A DNA stretch of 64,000 nt from Eonycteris spelaea (GCA_003508835.1 PUFA01000072.1:4624501-4688500), one strand, 5' to 3'. Positions 1 through 12,578 are shown, numbered from the stretch's first letter. The notes: generated from the letters alone by a model not told the origin. A program made the numbers and translations.

Positions 1-719
1 CCAACTTTCTTGGAAGATTGTGGCATTTATTTACGCTGCTTTCCCTCTCAAGAGGAAAATAGTAATAGTAGAAGGTCCTTGAAGTAAATACTGTTAGGTC
101 ATTGTTCACTTTTGTTGATTCTGTTAACATTCAGGTGAATCAGGTGATTCAGTCCCACATTGGATGAAAAAGGCAATTAATTAAAAATTGTTCAGAAGGT
201 CATTACTATGAAGATTTTCATTGATTCCCACCATAACTTCGTTTCATTAGTTCTTTGTGGGCAGCTGCAACTTCAAACTGATTTGGTAAGAGAGTTCTTG
301 TTGATGCTGTTTCTAAGTACAGTCACTCAGAGACCAGTTTTCAGGATCTGAATCAAAGGAACATTTTTCTGCAATCTGCACAAACCTGCTTGGCACATGC
401 TCTTGTTTATGGAAAATCCAAATGTCCATTTGTATTCTTCTGAAAGGGGTGGGAGTTGGGAGGTCACACAGGAGATTAAGACTCTAGCTTTCCACTTGGC
501 AAGCTGGATTCTTAAAGCCCTATCTGATTTCATGAAGTAGGCAGAAGTTTGAACTCAGTCTAGACTCGGGCTGACATGTAGACAAAAGGAAAGGATCTGC
601 TCTGGGAAAGGTCAGTAGTAGATGCTACCTGCAGGGTGCCCCTGGATGGAGGAAGTGAATTGGGTCATGACGAAGAAAACTGGTCCTTCAGATCTGTTCT
701 TTCCTGATCACTTTATATG
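1..719. other. unassigned sequence, no feature seen
   Basis: AT-leaning sequence with stop codons in all frames at short intervals. I recognise no repeat family, RNA gene or coding motif. A tiny direct repeat (caggtgaatcaggtgattca) lies near 134-153. Confidence 0.5.
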
Positions 720-834
720 CACTAGCATACTCATTTCCCACAACTGCAACAGGTAGCTGTTACTATGAAAACTAGTATGAAATAAGCTAAGAGAGCAATT
801 TGCCTAGTATTACACAGTTAAGAAATGGCAGAGT
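720..834 (+). repeat. MIR SINE fragment
   Basis: The order of short blocks follows the MIR core: 'actcatttcccacaactgc', then a 'ggtagctgttactat' block, then 'cctagtattacacagttaag' and 'aaatggcagagtcaagat'. These correspond to the MIR stretch 'tcatttaatcctcacaacaa ... ggtcacacagctagtaagtggcagagc'. Only the core and its 3' half remain, with heavy divergence typical of a tRNA-derived SINE over 100 My old. It has no coding capacity. Confidence 0.6.
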
Positions 835-1140
835 CAAGATAAATGTATCATAAAAATATATTTAAGAAAGCTTTCATTATAGAAAATGTCATACATATAG
901 AAGAATTAAGAGCCCTGAACACATCACGAGCTGCACAAATTATCAGCTTGTAGCCAATCCTGTTCCTTTCTACCATCCTTACTCTAGCCCCTGCCTCAGT
1001 TGGGTACATAGTTCCAGAAGACAACTATTTATTACAAATATAATCACAACACTACATTATGCCAAAATTAAAATAATAATTCCTGAATACCATCAAATGT
1101 CTAGTCAGTATTTGAATTTTTTCTGGTCGTGGGCTAAGAT
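835..1140 (-). mobile_element. L1 (L1M-type) 3' UTR fragment
   Basis: On the plus strand this reads as the reverse complement of an old L1 3' UTR. Matching blocks are 'attatagaaaatgtcataca', 'aaattatcagcttgtagcca', 'taataattcctgaatacc' and 'catcaaatgtctagtcagta'. These line up in order with remembered L1M/L1ME 3' UTR blocks ending in the 'atcaaatatccagtcagtgt' segment. It is non-coding and 5'-truncated, as most L1 copies are. The exact subfamily is not resolved. Confidence 0.7.
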
Positions 1141-2057
1141 TTTAACACAGATCTACACTAAAAGTGTGAAGTTCGGGTGTATGATAAGGTGGGTGGGTAT
1201 AGTGGGTCCACTCTGGAGAACTTGCCATGTATCATCCTTTTGTTATTAGTTCTTCAAATGGAGTCTCAAATACAAGTTGTAGCTTCCAAGGGCCCTCCAA
1301 CAAGCAAGCACTCTTAAAATTCTGCATGTAATATGCTTCATAGATATAAGAAGTAAGGAAAATGAGGAGAAGTATAGTTGAAGCCCACACCTCCGTTCCT
1401 TCAACAAATTATGGGGATTCGGGGGAAGGGGTGGATAGTGATATAGAGAGGAAAACAGAGACGAGATGGCAGATCTTTCCCCCACAGAAATAAGTCAGAC
1501 ATTTTCATTCTGAGGCAGGAAATAATATTTTTCATAATTAATCACTTTGTTCTTGTCGACATGAAGCTAAGAAATAATTATGTAAAGAAGTAAACCAAGG
1601 TTTTGTTGCCATTTCTAGTGAAGGATTTCAGCTAAAGAATTAGATCAGTAGCCTTTGATTTCTAAACATAGGTGAAAGTCCAGTTTTGCTCTTTGGTTCT
1701 CTTTCCGTGCATTCCTGGAATTCATGAGCCCTGAACTTTCTGGAGCTAGGGCCAGAGGTCTGGACATGACTTTTCAATTAATGCAAATCACGGTCTTCAG
1801 TTCTCTGGATGTTAGCATGTGACATGGCTGGAGGCCTTTATTTTGCTTAGAGCAGTGACCAAGCAAGTGAATGCATCCTCTTGAAGTTTTGACAGATGTG
1901 ACAGGCGTGAGAGGCTGGAGCTGCATCTGGCTACGCTTAGCTTTCTAACTTAGGTGCTTTCTCCATGGACAACACGCACTTTGCCCCATTAGACGAGCTT
2001 TGTTGGGTCAGGTCAGGAATGCCTCTGTGCTTTTAGCTTTCAGACAAGAAACAGTCA
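1141..2057. other. unassigned sequence, no feature seen
   Basis: No open frame above about 80 codons and no repeat family that I can name. Confidence 0.45.
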
Positions 2058-2210
2058 CAGAGCCGGCTATATAATTTGCAGGGCCTAGTCAAAGTAAAAA
2101 TGTGGGGCTCCTTGTTCAAAAATTATTAAGCATTTCAAGATGGTAACAGCAGCGCCCTTTTAAACAAGGGGACCTGTGGGACCGCAGGTAGCTTGCATGT
2201 AAAGCTGAAC
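2058..2210 (+). mobile_element. non-autonomous DNA transposon, MER-type (hAT-like)
   Basis: The element begins with 'cagagccggctatataattt', continues with 'gtggggctccttgttcaaaa', 'attattaagcatttcaagat' and 'ggtaacagcagcgccc', and ends near 'gcatgtaaagctgaa'. This block order is that of a mammal-wide MER element with CAGGGCCGGC-type terminal repeats. The 3' terminal repeat is badly decayed. I am confident it is an ancient interspersed repeat but not of its exact family name. Confidence 0.55.
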
Positions 2211-5200
2211 TTGCTCATGCAGCACAGAGCACAAGGTTGGAAATGGACAGGTTAATCGTGGTACTTTTAAGATGGAGAAAAGTGAGAGTATGATAGTCTA
2301 ACTCAGCTTGGTGCGGAGCTTATAGGAGATGAGCAAAGTGCCACAGGCCAAACTGTAGAAGGTGACAGTAGTGAGAAAATGCCTCAGGTCTCCTGATAGC
2401 TGTTTGAGCTAAATTGGTGTGCATGTTCCCTAATCTATGTAGGTTAGAGAGAGAAAAGATCAGAGGTTACCTGGTGGTAAATTAAAGCCCAGGTAAAAGG
2501 TGAGTTCAAATGCAAGACTGAAGCAAAAGCCTTGAGGGAGAGAACTGGTCAGACAGGAATGAAAAAGCTCTTTCTTTTTTCATCCACTTCCCTCTCCTGC
2601 TTCCAGCTCCTTTACAAGTTTCCCTTAGAGAAAAATGTTCACAGCCAAACAACAAAAGACCCAAAGCAGATTTTTCAGTCTGTGAGCTGCCCTTGAACAG
2701 TCCAGGGGCTTGAACTTCACAGGAAAACATTTAGGCACTTCCTCCATGTTTGTGCATCTGGAAAGGGAGGCCCTCTCTTCAAGTGTCGAGTGACATCTTC
2801 GAGCTTATTTCTTAGTAAAAGTGGAAAATATCAACTAAGGTTTCAAAGGAAAGGAAATGTAATGTATTTTTCATCAAATTTGGCATTATCTATTTAGCAG
2901 GCGGGCCTTTAATCTTCAGCACAGTATTTTTCCATTGTATAATTCGGAATTTGCCTTAAATCTGTCTTGCTCTTTTAACTTCGGCTTTCTGAAATACGAA
3001 TGTGATTTGCACAACTTATCTTCTTTTCTCATTTGTTTCCTCGATACTTTCGATTATCTCTTGCCAGGGTTTTTTCTAGAGAAGTTCACAGTTTTGCCTC
3101 TGCAAATATTGAATGTAACACAGATAAAGCTCCTTTGTTAGTGTGAATCCATTAATGACCTTGATAAGAAGAACTTTCCGTGTCCAGCATCCTGGGAGGA
3201 CTAACATGATTTGGGGCCTGTTGATACGAACATAGAAATGAGAAAGTGCAATAATAGACTTTTTAAAAAGCCCGTTAAATTTTTAAATAAGAAGGAAAAC
3301 CAGTAACTTCTTTTCCAGTACTTGAGGACTATAGAGAAATACCTTGCCACCCTTTTCCCCCACTAAGGACTGGAAAGTGGAGATATGAGATTGATCTGTA
3401 GGAGTCGAACTTTAAAATTGGTATGTTATTGTGTAGATCACCTCAGAGCTGGGTGAAGACAAGGAGGAAAGACTTACTAGCTTAGAAGACTGAACCGTAA
3501 CCTGACGAAAGGTATTAGAAAAAGGTATGCCAGTTGGGTATGTGAGCAAAGCAAACAGAACGTTCACCGAGGTAAATACTGGCAGTGTCCTCCTCCATGT
3601 GCCAGGGGAGATGACGCTTTGGTAGATGGAATTTACGTGCTCTTGGCTCATTGGTAAGTCCATCCCTGTTGTTGAGATGGCTTCGTTATGATATCTTAGA
3701 CTGATTTCATGATACATTCAGACCACGTATTAGCGATTCTTGTTAATGTTCTGTGCTCACTGATCAGCCTGATGAATATGCTTGGCTAATTTTGCTGGTC
3801 AGCTTTGAACAAGTAGCAGTCACATCTTCTTTCACAAGTAGACAATTAAGTTTCTCAGACATTTCATTTTTCAGTGTAAATTAAGCTGACGCTCTGGGAT
3901 TATACATAAGATGGGCAGTTAGATGCATTGAGTCAGCCCTGAGAGAAGGAGCTGCAGCAGGAGCGCTGGCTTCAGGCTCTGGGACAATCACAGATGGCAT
4001 ACTGCTTCCTGAGTATCTTCTTGACCAGTCTTGGGGCTCTAAGCACTTTGGGGACAGTTTGGATGTTTAGCAGTGTCCTCTTCCACCTCTTAGTCCTTGT
4101 ATCTATATATTTTGTTTATTCCTGATCCTTAATTTAGATCTTGTCATACAACAGGACTCCAAAAGATAAAACTGGAGGAGTGACACAGGCCCCAGGCTTT
4201 TCATGTTGGATACAATTAACTCACTGTTCATATAAATTTGTCTAGAAAATGCCATGTACTCATCATAACTTTTGAGGTCATTCTCTTAATTTCACCTTTC
4301 TCTGTACCTCCTCCATGTGGCCTTTACTTGTCCCAGGTAGAGATCTCCTGGTTGGTCACATTCTCAAATCTCCTTTAGCTTCACAAACTGGATTTCGATT
4401 TGTGTGTTTTACCCATGTCTTCTGACAGCTGATCTCAATTATGTGTCTGTATTTTCAGCTTGTCTGCACCTGTCTCAACAGTGACTCCATCTCCAATGGC
4501 CACATGCACTGAGTCCAAGACTGCCATCCTTGGCCTCCATCTGTGGTCCCGCTCTCTCCCCAGCATTGGTCCAGTCTCTCCAAACTTTACAAAAGCTTTC
4601 AGAGCTAGGTGGAACTTCTTGGTCCTATCACCCTTTATTCTGTGGGGTCCAACCAAAGAACAGCAAAACAAATTTCGAGAAACCAGTGAAATGAAGGAAT
4701 TCGAGTAGAAACATGATTTAAAAAATCCAGTATACCCAGACAGGGGAGAGTTTCAGTTTTAGGTGGCTGTTGGGCAGACCTGGGCAGGGTCCTGAGGGTC
4801 TGCAGATGACAGAGACTTTCAGAAGAAGTGGAAGGAACGCAGACGTGTCATGGCTTTGGGGAGGGAAAGTGTCATGTGGTAATCCCGCACTCGTCACGAC
4901 GAAGCCCTGGGTTCCCAGTGGAAAATCACTGCACCAAGGTGGGAGTGACCTATGTCTGGAGCAGGCTGTAGATAAGCCACCTGGGGCTTGGGCATGAGTT
5001 ACTGTAGCAGGAAGCCTCACCCACACACCTGTTTTCCATCCTCAGCATGTGGCAGCTACATGGTAGCGTTGCCCCCTGCTTTGGAAAATACAGGTTGGTT
5101 TGCAGCATATTTTCTTGGCATCAGGTTAGGAGCCTGGGAGTTAATTTCAATTCCTATGAATTCTCTGGGGTTACATGGGTAACAGTGAGTCTTTCTATTC

Positions 5201-6650
5201 TTGGAAAGCTCACATTTTCTGAAACTGGAAAATGGACCTATAAAAATGTAGGACTTTGATTTTCCAAAAAAAAAAAAAATCTTAAAAAAATTTTCATGCA
5301 CATTCTGTACTCCACCCCCATCTCTGCTCCTCATGTATATATTTTACTTCGTCTTTAGCTGAATTAAATCTTGCCATTATTAGCTTTCTGTCAGTTGGAA
5401 TCCCATAATGATAGTAATACCTGTGTATTTTGTACAACAGCAAACGTATTTTCATAAATGACACATATTTAAAGAAAAAAAAGGTCACCTTTAAGAAGGT
5501 AAAGCAAGTTGACAAATGTTTCTTTAAGTGAAGCTAATTGCATGGAATATTTTATGACATTTCCATGGAAAATGTTACAGGACATCTCTAGAGGATTTCA
5601 GGGGAACTTTTATAGCCGTTTCCTGCTCCATCAGCGTTTTGCGGAGTCCTGCAGAGAGCAGGGGTGCACTCTGCCGCCGCTGGCTGCTCGTGGGCATCCG
5701 CTTCTGTAGGGTCACGGTGGAGGCTGAAGCATGAACACGTTTGCGCAGACTGTCCTAAGACGGTGTTGAGAGGCGCCGCCCACGCCTAAGCACGGGTTCC
5801 GGGATGAGCTTGAAAGAGGTACTGTTGGGTTAGGCGGCAGTGAGAACTGGGCCCGAGTTTCACTGATCGCAGCTCACTGGAGAGCTGTCTACCTCGTTCC
5901 CATCATCCTCAAGGGAAAGACCTTGGTGAAAATTCTCACGTCTGGTACAGACTGGCTGTTATAACCCTTTTATTTTATTGAGAGATTTTAAATGTCACTA
6001 AGTGACAAAAAGTTTCATACGAGCTAAATTAAAGACATACTACATGTAATGAATACAAAATGGGTAAGTGCAAAGTGCACAGTTCAGAAACTAACAAGTC
6101 GTCAGTTGTGTAGGGTTACAGCTTTGTTTATGTTTGCTGCAGTAGTCCATATTTAATGTGCAAAGCTCCCCATAGAGGAGTTGAACTGGATCCAACTGTC
6201 ATTTCTGTGTGAAACAATTGTTAACATAGTTATGAAGGTGCTCACATTATCGTCTTATAAAGATTTAAAACAACCCTTTATAGTATTTAATTGATTGCAT
6301 GTGATTATGTCATAACTACATAATTATTTTATGCTACCCTACTCACATATGATGTAAATAAACCCTTTAAACTGAATTTGTAATGGAGAGTAATTGGCAG
6401 TGTCGGGGGTGGTTATCTGACATGAAATTAACACCCGCGTATCTGTGTGTTGGCAGAGAATCTGATTGCGAGGCCACGTGGTTCTTGGGCGTCGGCTTAG
6501 ACTTTGGCACCAGCCAGGCCATGGTATCACTAATGCTCAGGTTTTCCTGATTCTTGATGTTTTCACACTTTACTGCTTTATCTTCTCTTGAAGGGACATT
6601 CTATTTGGAAACCTTGGTAATACCACTTGTCACTAGTTCAGAAAATGTAA
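2211..6650. other. long unassigned stretch
   Basis: About 4.4 kb in which I can name no repeat and no gene. Open frames on both strands around 4435-5334 overlap one another and have no domain or codon-like pattern, so I read them as chance. A run of about 14 A lies at 5266-5279. A locally CpG-rich patch lies at 5630-5880 and is described in the findings. Confidence 0.45.
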
Positions 6651-6654
6651 TTTT

Positions 6655-6815
6655 CTAAACATTTTCCCACCTATAATACTACGTAAGGGTGAGTAGAATA
6701 GAAATTATTACCCCAGTCTTTACAGAAGGGGAAGAGCGTTTGAATTAGCTGCTTTAGTTCGCAGGTCTGCTTGTTGAAAGGGTGGGTGATAGAACCCAGG
6801 GATTCCGATGCTTAC
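6655..6815 (+). repeat. possible MIR SINE fragment
   Basis: 'aattattaccccagtcttta' followed by 'cagaaggggaagagcg' and 'gtgatagaacccagggattc' resembles the MIR run 'attattatccccattttacagatgaggaaac ... gaacccagg'. The middle, covering the 'ggtcacacagct' block, is barely recognisable, so the call is tentative. Confidence 0.4.
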
Positions 6816-7717
6816 GTTTCAGACTCTTTGCGTTGACTGGAACCTATTGATTTTCTGGAGGAAATCGTGAAAGATGTTAATTTCTCAAGCTGAGGCTGCA
6901 CCAGCCTGTGCCGTGGTCCCCTTAAATCAGTCAGCATCACTCCGCATGGCCGGCGGCCTACCCGTTGCTCATATGTTGTTTTCCTTGTTCACATGGCGGT
7001 GCGTCTCCATGATGCCAGAATAGCTAATCAGTTCAAGATATTCTTTGAAAAAGTAAAACCAGTAGTGTTTAGTGTCATGGAGACAAAACAACTGGTTGAT
7101 TTGACTTTTATCCATTTTCAATCAGTGGTTTTAGAACCATGGAGAAATAGCCTGTCTTTTCTCGTTTTATGAGGTGTTTTTCCTCCTTTACTCTCTCCTC
7201 CCCCTTTTTTGCAAAACACATTTTACTCTTTTTCCATCTCAGGTAAATGGTTATTATAGAAAATTGAAATACAAATGTAGAGAGAGAAAAAAATGTAACT
7301 ACAGTCACATGGAATACACATTTTTTTCAACACGCTGAAAGCAAGTACCGTTAAAACAAGTAATGTTCCTCTTTCCTACAATCAGCTTGATAAATTTCCA
7401 CTGCACATTGGAAATTTCCTCTTTGTTTCTAATTTATTTATTATATACTGCCTGATTTCTGTCTTCTGATTTCTGTCTTCAGAGATGCCTGATTAATTTT
7501 CTATAAGATCTTTATTAAGTTTGCTTTAATCTGGCACTGGTTAGCAATGAGCATGGTGTTAATCTATTTTTACTCATTAATTTTACTAATGTTTACTAAC
7601 TTTACTATTTTTACTCACTGAATATGGACTGAATTGGGAAAACTGAGTCTTGGATTTTGAGACCCCAGTTGTGTGGGAGTAGCTGAATGATTTTGCTACG
7701 TGATGCCATATCATGTC
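6816..7717. other. unassigned; possible old L1 remnant and a 14-bp tandem duplication
   Basis: No gene is seen. The run 'ttattatagaaaattgaaat' near 7251 faintly recalls an L1 3' UTR in reverse but cannot be sustained. 'ctgatttctgtctt' occurs twice head to tail at 7452-7479. AT-rich short repeats follow towards 7620. Confidence 0.35.
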
Positions 7718-7885
7718 ATGCCATATCATTCATTCATTCAGAAAGTATTTAACTACCTCCTGTATTCCAGACACTGTCCTAGGTAATGGGTATGTAGTTA
7801 TCGATATGGACTCCATGGCGACAGATTGGTCCCTGTCGTCATGGAGCCCACCACACACTAAGGAATGTTTGTATCAAGGAAGTCA
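7718..7885 (-). mobile_element. L2 LINE 3' end
   Basis: On the plus strand the segment starts with 'cattcattcattcagaaagt' and runs through 'ccagacactgtcctaggtaa' and 'cgtcatggagcccacc'. This is the reverse complement of the L2 3' terminus (attcattca tail, 'ccaggcactgttctaggcac', 'catggagcttac'). Short L2 3' ends like this are abundant and non-coding. Confidence 0.7.
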
Positions 7886-8676
7886 TTACCTGGGAGGATA
7901 GGTAGGAAGGATTAATACACATGTTGGGCCAAAAGCCAGATGTAAAGGCTGCCGTTGTTATGCAGGAGCTTATGCCTGAATCCCATGGAACTGAACATCT
8001 CTTATGCTCACAGCTGCACAAACCTCTTCAGCTGTCTGGGTATCATTGCATCATGAATTTAGAGACGATCCACCTGCTGATGCGATATAGGAACGAGGGT
8101 AAGAAAAGATTAACTTTAGGAGTTACCTGATATAAAAAGAGGAAATATTAATTTACATATATATGTATACACACTTATATACATTCCCTCCCTCCCCCTC
8201 CTCCTACCCTTCCTCCCTCCTTTGTGTTTTGCCTTGGGGTTTGAGAGACATAGGGTGCAAGTAGCACTCTGTAGGCTTCCCATTTTATTGACCTCAGAAA
8301 CATTCACATAAAGTGAGCATGGAATTTTCCTAAAGTTAGAGGTTCCTATGAGTAATTTCTTGATAATTTTGGAGGCCAAGCTTTTGTGGGGAGCAGCTGT
8401 GTGGCAGGATCCTTGAAGGGAGTAGCAGAATTTGTAGCAATTCTAGGTTGTTCCAATTGGAACAGATACCTGGAGATAGAATCACAGGGCTTGACCTCAA
8501 GGAATTGAGGAGTTTGTGTTTCAGGAGGTTCTAGGCTAGTTTCCTGCTGGGCCTAGGATAACAACTTGAGGTAAAAACTAAATAGCCACATAGTAAGTTT
8601 TGATATAGTTAAAAAGCGAATGTGATACTTTTTTGGAAAACACCGCAACAACAGAAAGATGCCGAAGTTCACGTTA
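7886..8676. other. unassigned, with a TA/CA- and CT-rich tract
   Basis: From about 8150 to 8225 an alternating ta/ca stretch passes into a pyrimidine-rich tract (ccctccctccccctcctcct). The remainder shows no repeat family or gene that I recognise. Confidence 0.45.
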
Positions 8677-8815
8677 GAAGACCTGGGTCCTGGTCCTGAG
8701 TCTGTCAGTACTCGAGGCATTAGGCAGACTCTCACTCTAGGCTTCTGCTTCTTCATCTGAAATGTGAGAATATTGACTGAATGACCTCCAACGTCTCTTC
8801 CAGCTCCATGATTTT
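8677..8815 (-). repeat. MIR SINE, reverse orientation
   Basis: 'agacctgggtcctggtcctg' leads to 'gcttctgcttcttcatctga' and 'aatgtgagaatattgact'. This is the reverse-strand MIR pattern of 'agacctgggttcaaatcctgg' followed by 'cagtttcctcatctgtaaaatgaggat'. The part from about 8776 ('tgacctccaacgtctcttcc') suggests a MIR3/MIRc-like variant. Confidence 0.65.
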
Positions 8816-8954
8816 GTGATGTGAGAAGGATTCAAAAAATCTTCACCGGGGAGTGCATTTGAACGAGACAGTTCCCCCACCTCTCTTTCACACTTGATGG
8901 TGATCACAAGGCCATCACCTTCGAGATGTGGGAGGGGCTGCGCCACTTAGTAAA

Positions 8955-9180
8955 AGGAGCTCTGAGTTTGGAGTCAGTTGGCTCCACTTAGTAAGCCTGT
9001 GACCCTGGAAGAATCATACTCAATTTCTTGGAGCCCCAGTTTACTCATCTGTAAAACAGGGCAAAAACACCCTCACAGATTCTTCTTGGAGATCATGTAT
9101 GATGATAACCTGTGCACACCCATGGCACAGCACCTGAAACAGCCCGGGGTGATGCTGTGTTTTCTTTCTTCCCTCTCATC
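8955..9180 (-). repeat. MIR SINE, reverse orientation
   Basis: A fairly complete reverse MIR. 'tttggagtcagttggctcca' is followed by 'gtgaccctggaagaatcata', 'cagtttactcatctgtaaaa' and 'gcacagcacctgaaac'. It lies about 140 bp from another reverse MIR and probably inserted independently. Any open frame across it is incidental. Confidence 0.75.
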
Positions 9181-9780
9181 CTTCTGAACATGGCTGGCTA
9201 AGTTTACTAGTATGACCGTTGTCAGAGTCGCCCCTTATGGTCCACTTGTCTACAGATGCTGGGTTACCACCCAGTGATTACCTGCTCTGGAATGCTGCTT
9301 TTGATGAAAGCTGGACGTTTTTTAGACTGAAGTTTTGGCCCGGGCATCTCTGCTGTTGGGAAATTCTGCTGGGATCATTTCAGGGTCAAGGGTCGCTGTG
9401 CTCCTGAGGATGCGTGTTTTTATGGTAAGAATGTAGGCAGCAGTCAGCTGACTCTTTGACCGGGTAACTATATTAGAAAAGCCCACGTGGTCCCATGGCT
9501 ACAGCATGGAAAATAGATTAGAAATAATTAAAATTTAAAAAAATTGTGAGAAAAGGAGTAGGAGAGGAACAAAAGTGAAAGAAAGAGAATGCAAAACCGA
9601 AGAGAAATGAAAATATGGAGGGAAGAGAGATGTTAACAGTATCTTCCAGTGGCTCTCTCTCTCTATTCCCTTTCTCTGACTAGTAGTATCAGAACATAAT
9701 TAAAAGGGGGCCTCTCCCAAGCCACAGACTTTCAAAAGCCCAGAATATTATTTTTCTGTAATAATCCAGTGTTTTGGGAG

Positions 9781-9918
9781 TGGTTCTAAATGCTGATTCT
9801 ATAACATGAGTCCGTGGATTGGCTGCACTAGAATCACCTGTGGGCAGTCTATTAAATACAGATTTCTGGACTTCTGATTCAGAAGTCTAAGATGGGGCCA
9901 GGTAATCTGCATTTTAAA
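9781..9918 (+). mobile_element. MER5-type hAT DNA transposon fragment
   Basis: 'tggttctaaatgctgattct' is followed by 'ggctgcactagaatcacctg', 'tctgattcagaagtctaaga' and 'ccaggtaatctgcatttta'. This is the MER5A-like order (terminal 'tggttct', 'agaatcacctgggg', 'ccaggtaatctgcatttta'). The 3' end is missing and the neighbouring LTR begins at the break, so that LTR may have inserted at this point. Confidence 0.7.
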
Positions 9919-10628
9919 CGAAGAGTTAGTGGAACAAAAGATCTGCTTGACTGCACGCTCCAAAGTCAAAGAAGAAATATGTGTAGGTTTTGCAGCAAAA
10001 AAGTAAGGTTTATTAGAGAGTTGCAAGTTCTAGAGACATAGGCAAGCTATCACTTAAAGGCCTAGACCCCTGGGTGTCTTGAGAGTACAGATTATATAGA
10101 GAAAAATCAGTAGTCTTGGAAACTAAAGGAGTTGGGGTTGTTGGTGCTACTGATTGGACGATTGGAGGGGATGAGATAACTAATCATTGTGTCCGGTTCT
10201 GGAATCAGCCATGACACCATCCGGTCTGGTCCTGGGTGGTGGTCCTTCTGTCTCGATGGGCCTGGGGCTGAAACACATCTAAAGCCAAGATGTTAGCCTT
10301 AGTCTAGCTGAAACCTGTTATTCTCATGATTATAGACCTGAGGCTCCGTTAATCTTGTGTCATGAGGCTTAGTGATTAAAGGAACAGGCATATAGAAGAT
10401 AAGGATGGGAAAAAAGCAAGTGAGTCACAGTGCCATTATCTGGGCAAAACCGGCTCGAATCAGAGAAATAAACTATATTAAAGAAATGACGTTTGTGTGC
10501 AGTTACAGAAGCACCCAAAATGGTGCTGACCTGGTGCTAAAGTCACTGTTTTAGGAATATAGCAAGACGGTATATCATATTTTTTCAAACAGAGCCAGAG
10601 ACTCAAACACCCTTTTTATGTTATATCA
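9919..10628 (-). mobile_element. solo LTR of an endogenous retrovirus (class I-like)
   Basis: Read on the minus strand, this has the parts of a retroviral LTR in order. A U3-like stretch with 'ccaatcagtag' comes first. A TATA motif (ctctatataatctg, plus coordinates 10088-10101) follows, then a poly(A) signal 'aataaa' (plus 10009-10014) about 75 bp downstream. A U5-like end reads 'gactttggagcgtgcagtca'. No gag, pol or env-like open frame adjoins it, so it is a solo LTR left by recombination. The left edge abuts the MER5 remnant; the right edge is near 'atgttatatca'. The family was not named and no target duplication was found. Confidence 0.65.
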
Positions 10629-12578
10629 GTTTTTCAGAGGGAAAACAACAAAACCCTGGGACCTAGCTGAGCATTATAGATATATAGACATATATCTGTG
10701 AGAAGCTCAAGATCAGGAGAATGAGTGTGTCGTATTACTATACTATATTTACATGCCACTATCAATGACCAGTAATGGCATTGTAGGTGGCACCCTTCAA
10801 ATTTGACATTCCCTCTCTTCTCAGACTGGAAGCGACTACTCATCGTGGCAAGGAAAAAGCGAACACAGCTGTCTTTCTTCCTAACTCTGCCATCACTTGT
10901 AAGAGACTTCCCCTTGTAGTAGTCCTTCATTTGGACCAAGCGAGGACCCTGGTGTGGCCAGGGCAATTAGGCAGGCCAAGCCACTGGGACACAGGCGGCA
11001 GGGACATTGGTGACTGCTGCATATCTCCTGATGTGGATCTTGACCTGAATGCCATGCACCAACTGGCCCCACCTCGTCTGCCTTCTGCCTGGGGCCTGCC
11101 TTGATGTAGCACAATCTGTCAACAGTTGAAATCAGACACTGTATTCATAGAGAAGTTTGACGCTGTAGATTGTCAGGTCTGTCCCACCTGTTTTCCCGTT
11201 TCTGTGACCTCTAGCAACCGTGTTTGTCTATATTTGACACCCAATGCAGATGCCCTTCGGATCAGTGGCACACTCAGCTGTGACTCTCTTTTTCCGCTGG
11301 CCGCGCTGCACCAGACGTGCACAAAGGACGGAGCTGCAGCCAACCCACAGCTGCGCATAGGGCGTGTTCTGTCATTTTGGTCCAGTTCCTGGACTGTCAT
11401 CCACCATCTGTCACAAGTGTCTGTCTTCAAAGGGAGAACAGAAAAATAAACTTTGACTTTTGCAAGCAAAAAGAGCACAGAATTGGTTCAATGATATGAA
11501 TTTTATTAATTATGCAACTTTTTTGGAGAAGAGGTGGAAGTCTGCTCTGTGCTTGGAAACACCGAGGAATTAAAAGTTTTACCTTCTGGTTTCAGCCAGA
11601 CACACCCGTATGCTAATGTGCGCCCCCTGGTTCGACTCTCGGAAGTAGCTTAAAAGCATTTAAACAGGCTGAGGTCCTAGAGGCTTCTATTCTGCTTCCC
11701 CGCTGGTTGCATTGCCAAAATGACTCCCTCATCGTTTAGTTGGTTGTAAAAAAGCAGGCCTTTAGAGGAAGAGAAGAACTTTTCTGCCTTTATTTTATAA
11801 ATATAGCCTTGTTTCAATAAAAAGTATTTTGGGCAGCTAGCCAAAATACATAGAGAAAGAAAAAATAGTGATACTGGGGAGGGTGGGGGTGGGTTGGTGA
11901 ATGATTTTTTAATATGTATGCCTAGGAAAATAAGGTTTGGGGTAAATGTTACAAATAGTTCTAATTGAAGCTGAACTGACTATACTGGGAATATTTAACT
12001 CTTTTGCAATTTTTTTTTTTAAAAAACTTACTTTGGGTACTAATTTAATTTTGGGCACTTGTCCACTATAATGTATAAATGTCAGAAATTCTGGGTTTTA
12101 GTGGCAAGATTACAAAATATGGATATCGTTTACATGTATAGTTTATGTTGTTTTATTTTAATTGCAAAGCTTAATGTGACTAATGTTATTTATACTATTT
12201 CTTCCAACCATATAGAAGATTCTGAAGTCTTGTGGCAACTTAATTCTCAAAGAAAGGAAGAGAAGATAGGGAGAGGACAGGTATGATGTGCTCAGGACAC
12301 TGGCCATAGACTCCTGGCCACACCTGCTGTTTAATGAAGTCCGTCTTCAAGGACAGTCCTGCTGACTGCTGGGAATGCAGGCCTGTCAGCAGCAGGTGCC
12401 CATCTGAATGCTTTGATCCCAGCTGGGCTAGTCGGATGCCCCTAAGAACTAGGAAATGACAAGGAACAATACTGGAGCTAGAGTCAGTGTTGCAGCCAGG
12501 TGCAAAGCATATTACAGGTACACATAAAAGCTAAAATCCTGTAGAGGAGGCTGTCTGTAGAGGAGAGCTGAGCATGTA
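10629..12578. other. unassigned sequence
   Basis: No repeat family that I can name. Overlapping open frames of about 100-110 codons on both strands between 10634 and 11500 lack domains and shadow each other, so I do not call them. Short T- and G-rich runs occur at 11876-11903 and near 12010. Confidence 0.45.

Noticed and set aside
8155..8230. Pyrimidine-rich tract as a splice acceptor region
   Set aside because: It is low-complexity sequence; no coding frame follows.
10634..11114. Frames of 105-110 codons on both strands as a small gene
   Set aside because: They mirror each other over the same bases and contain no family motif.
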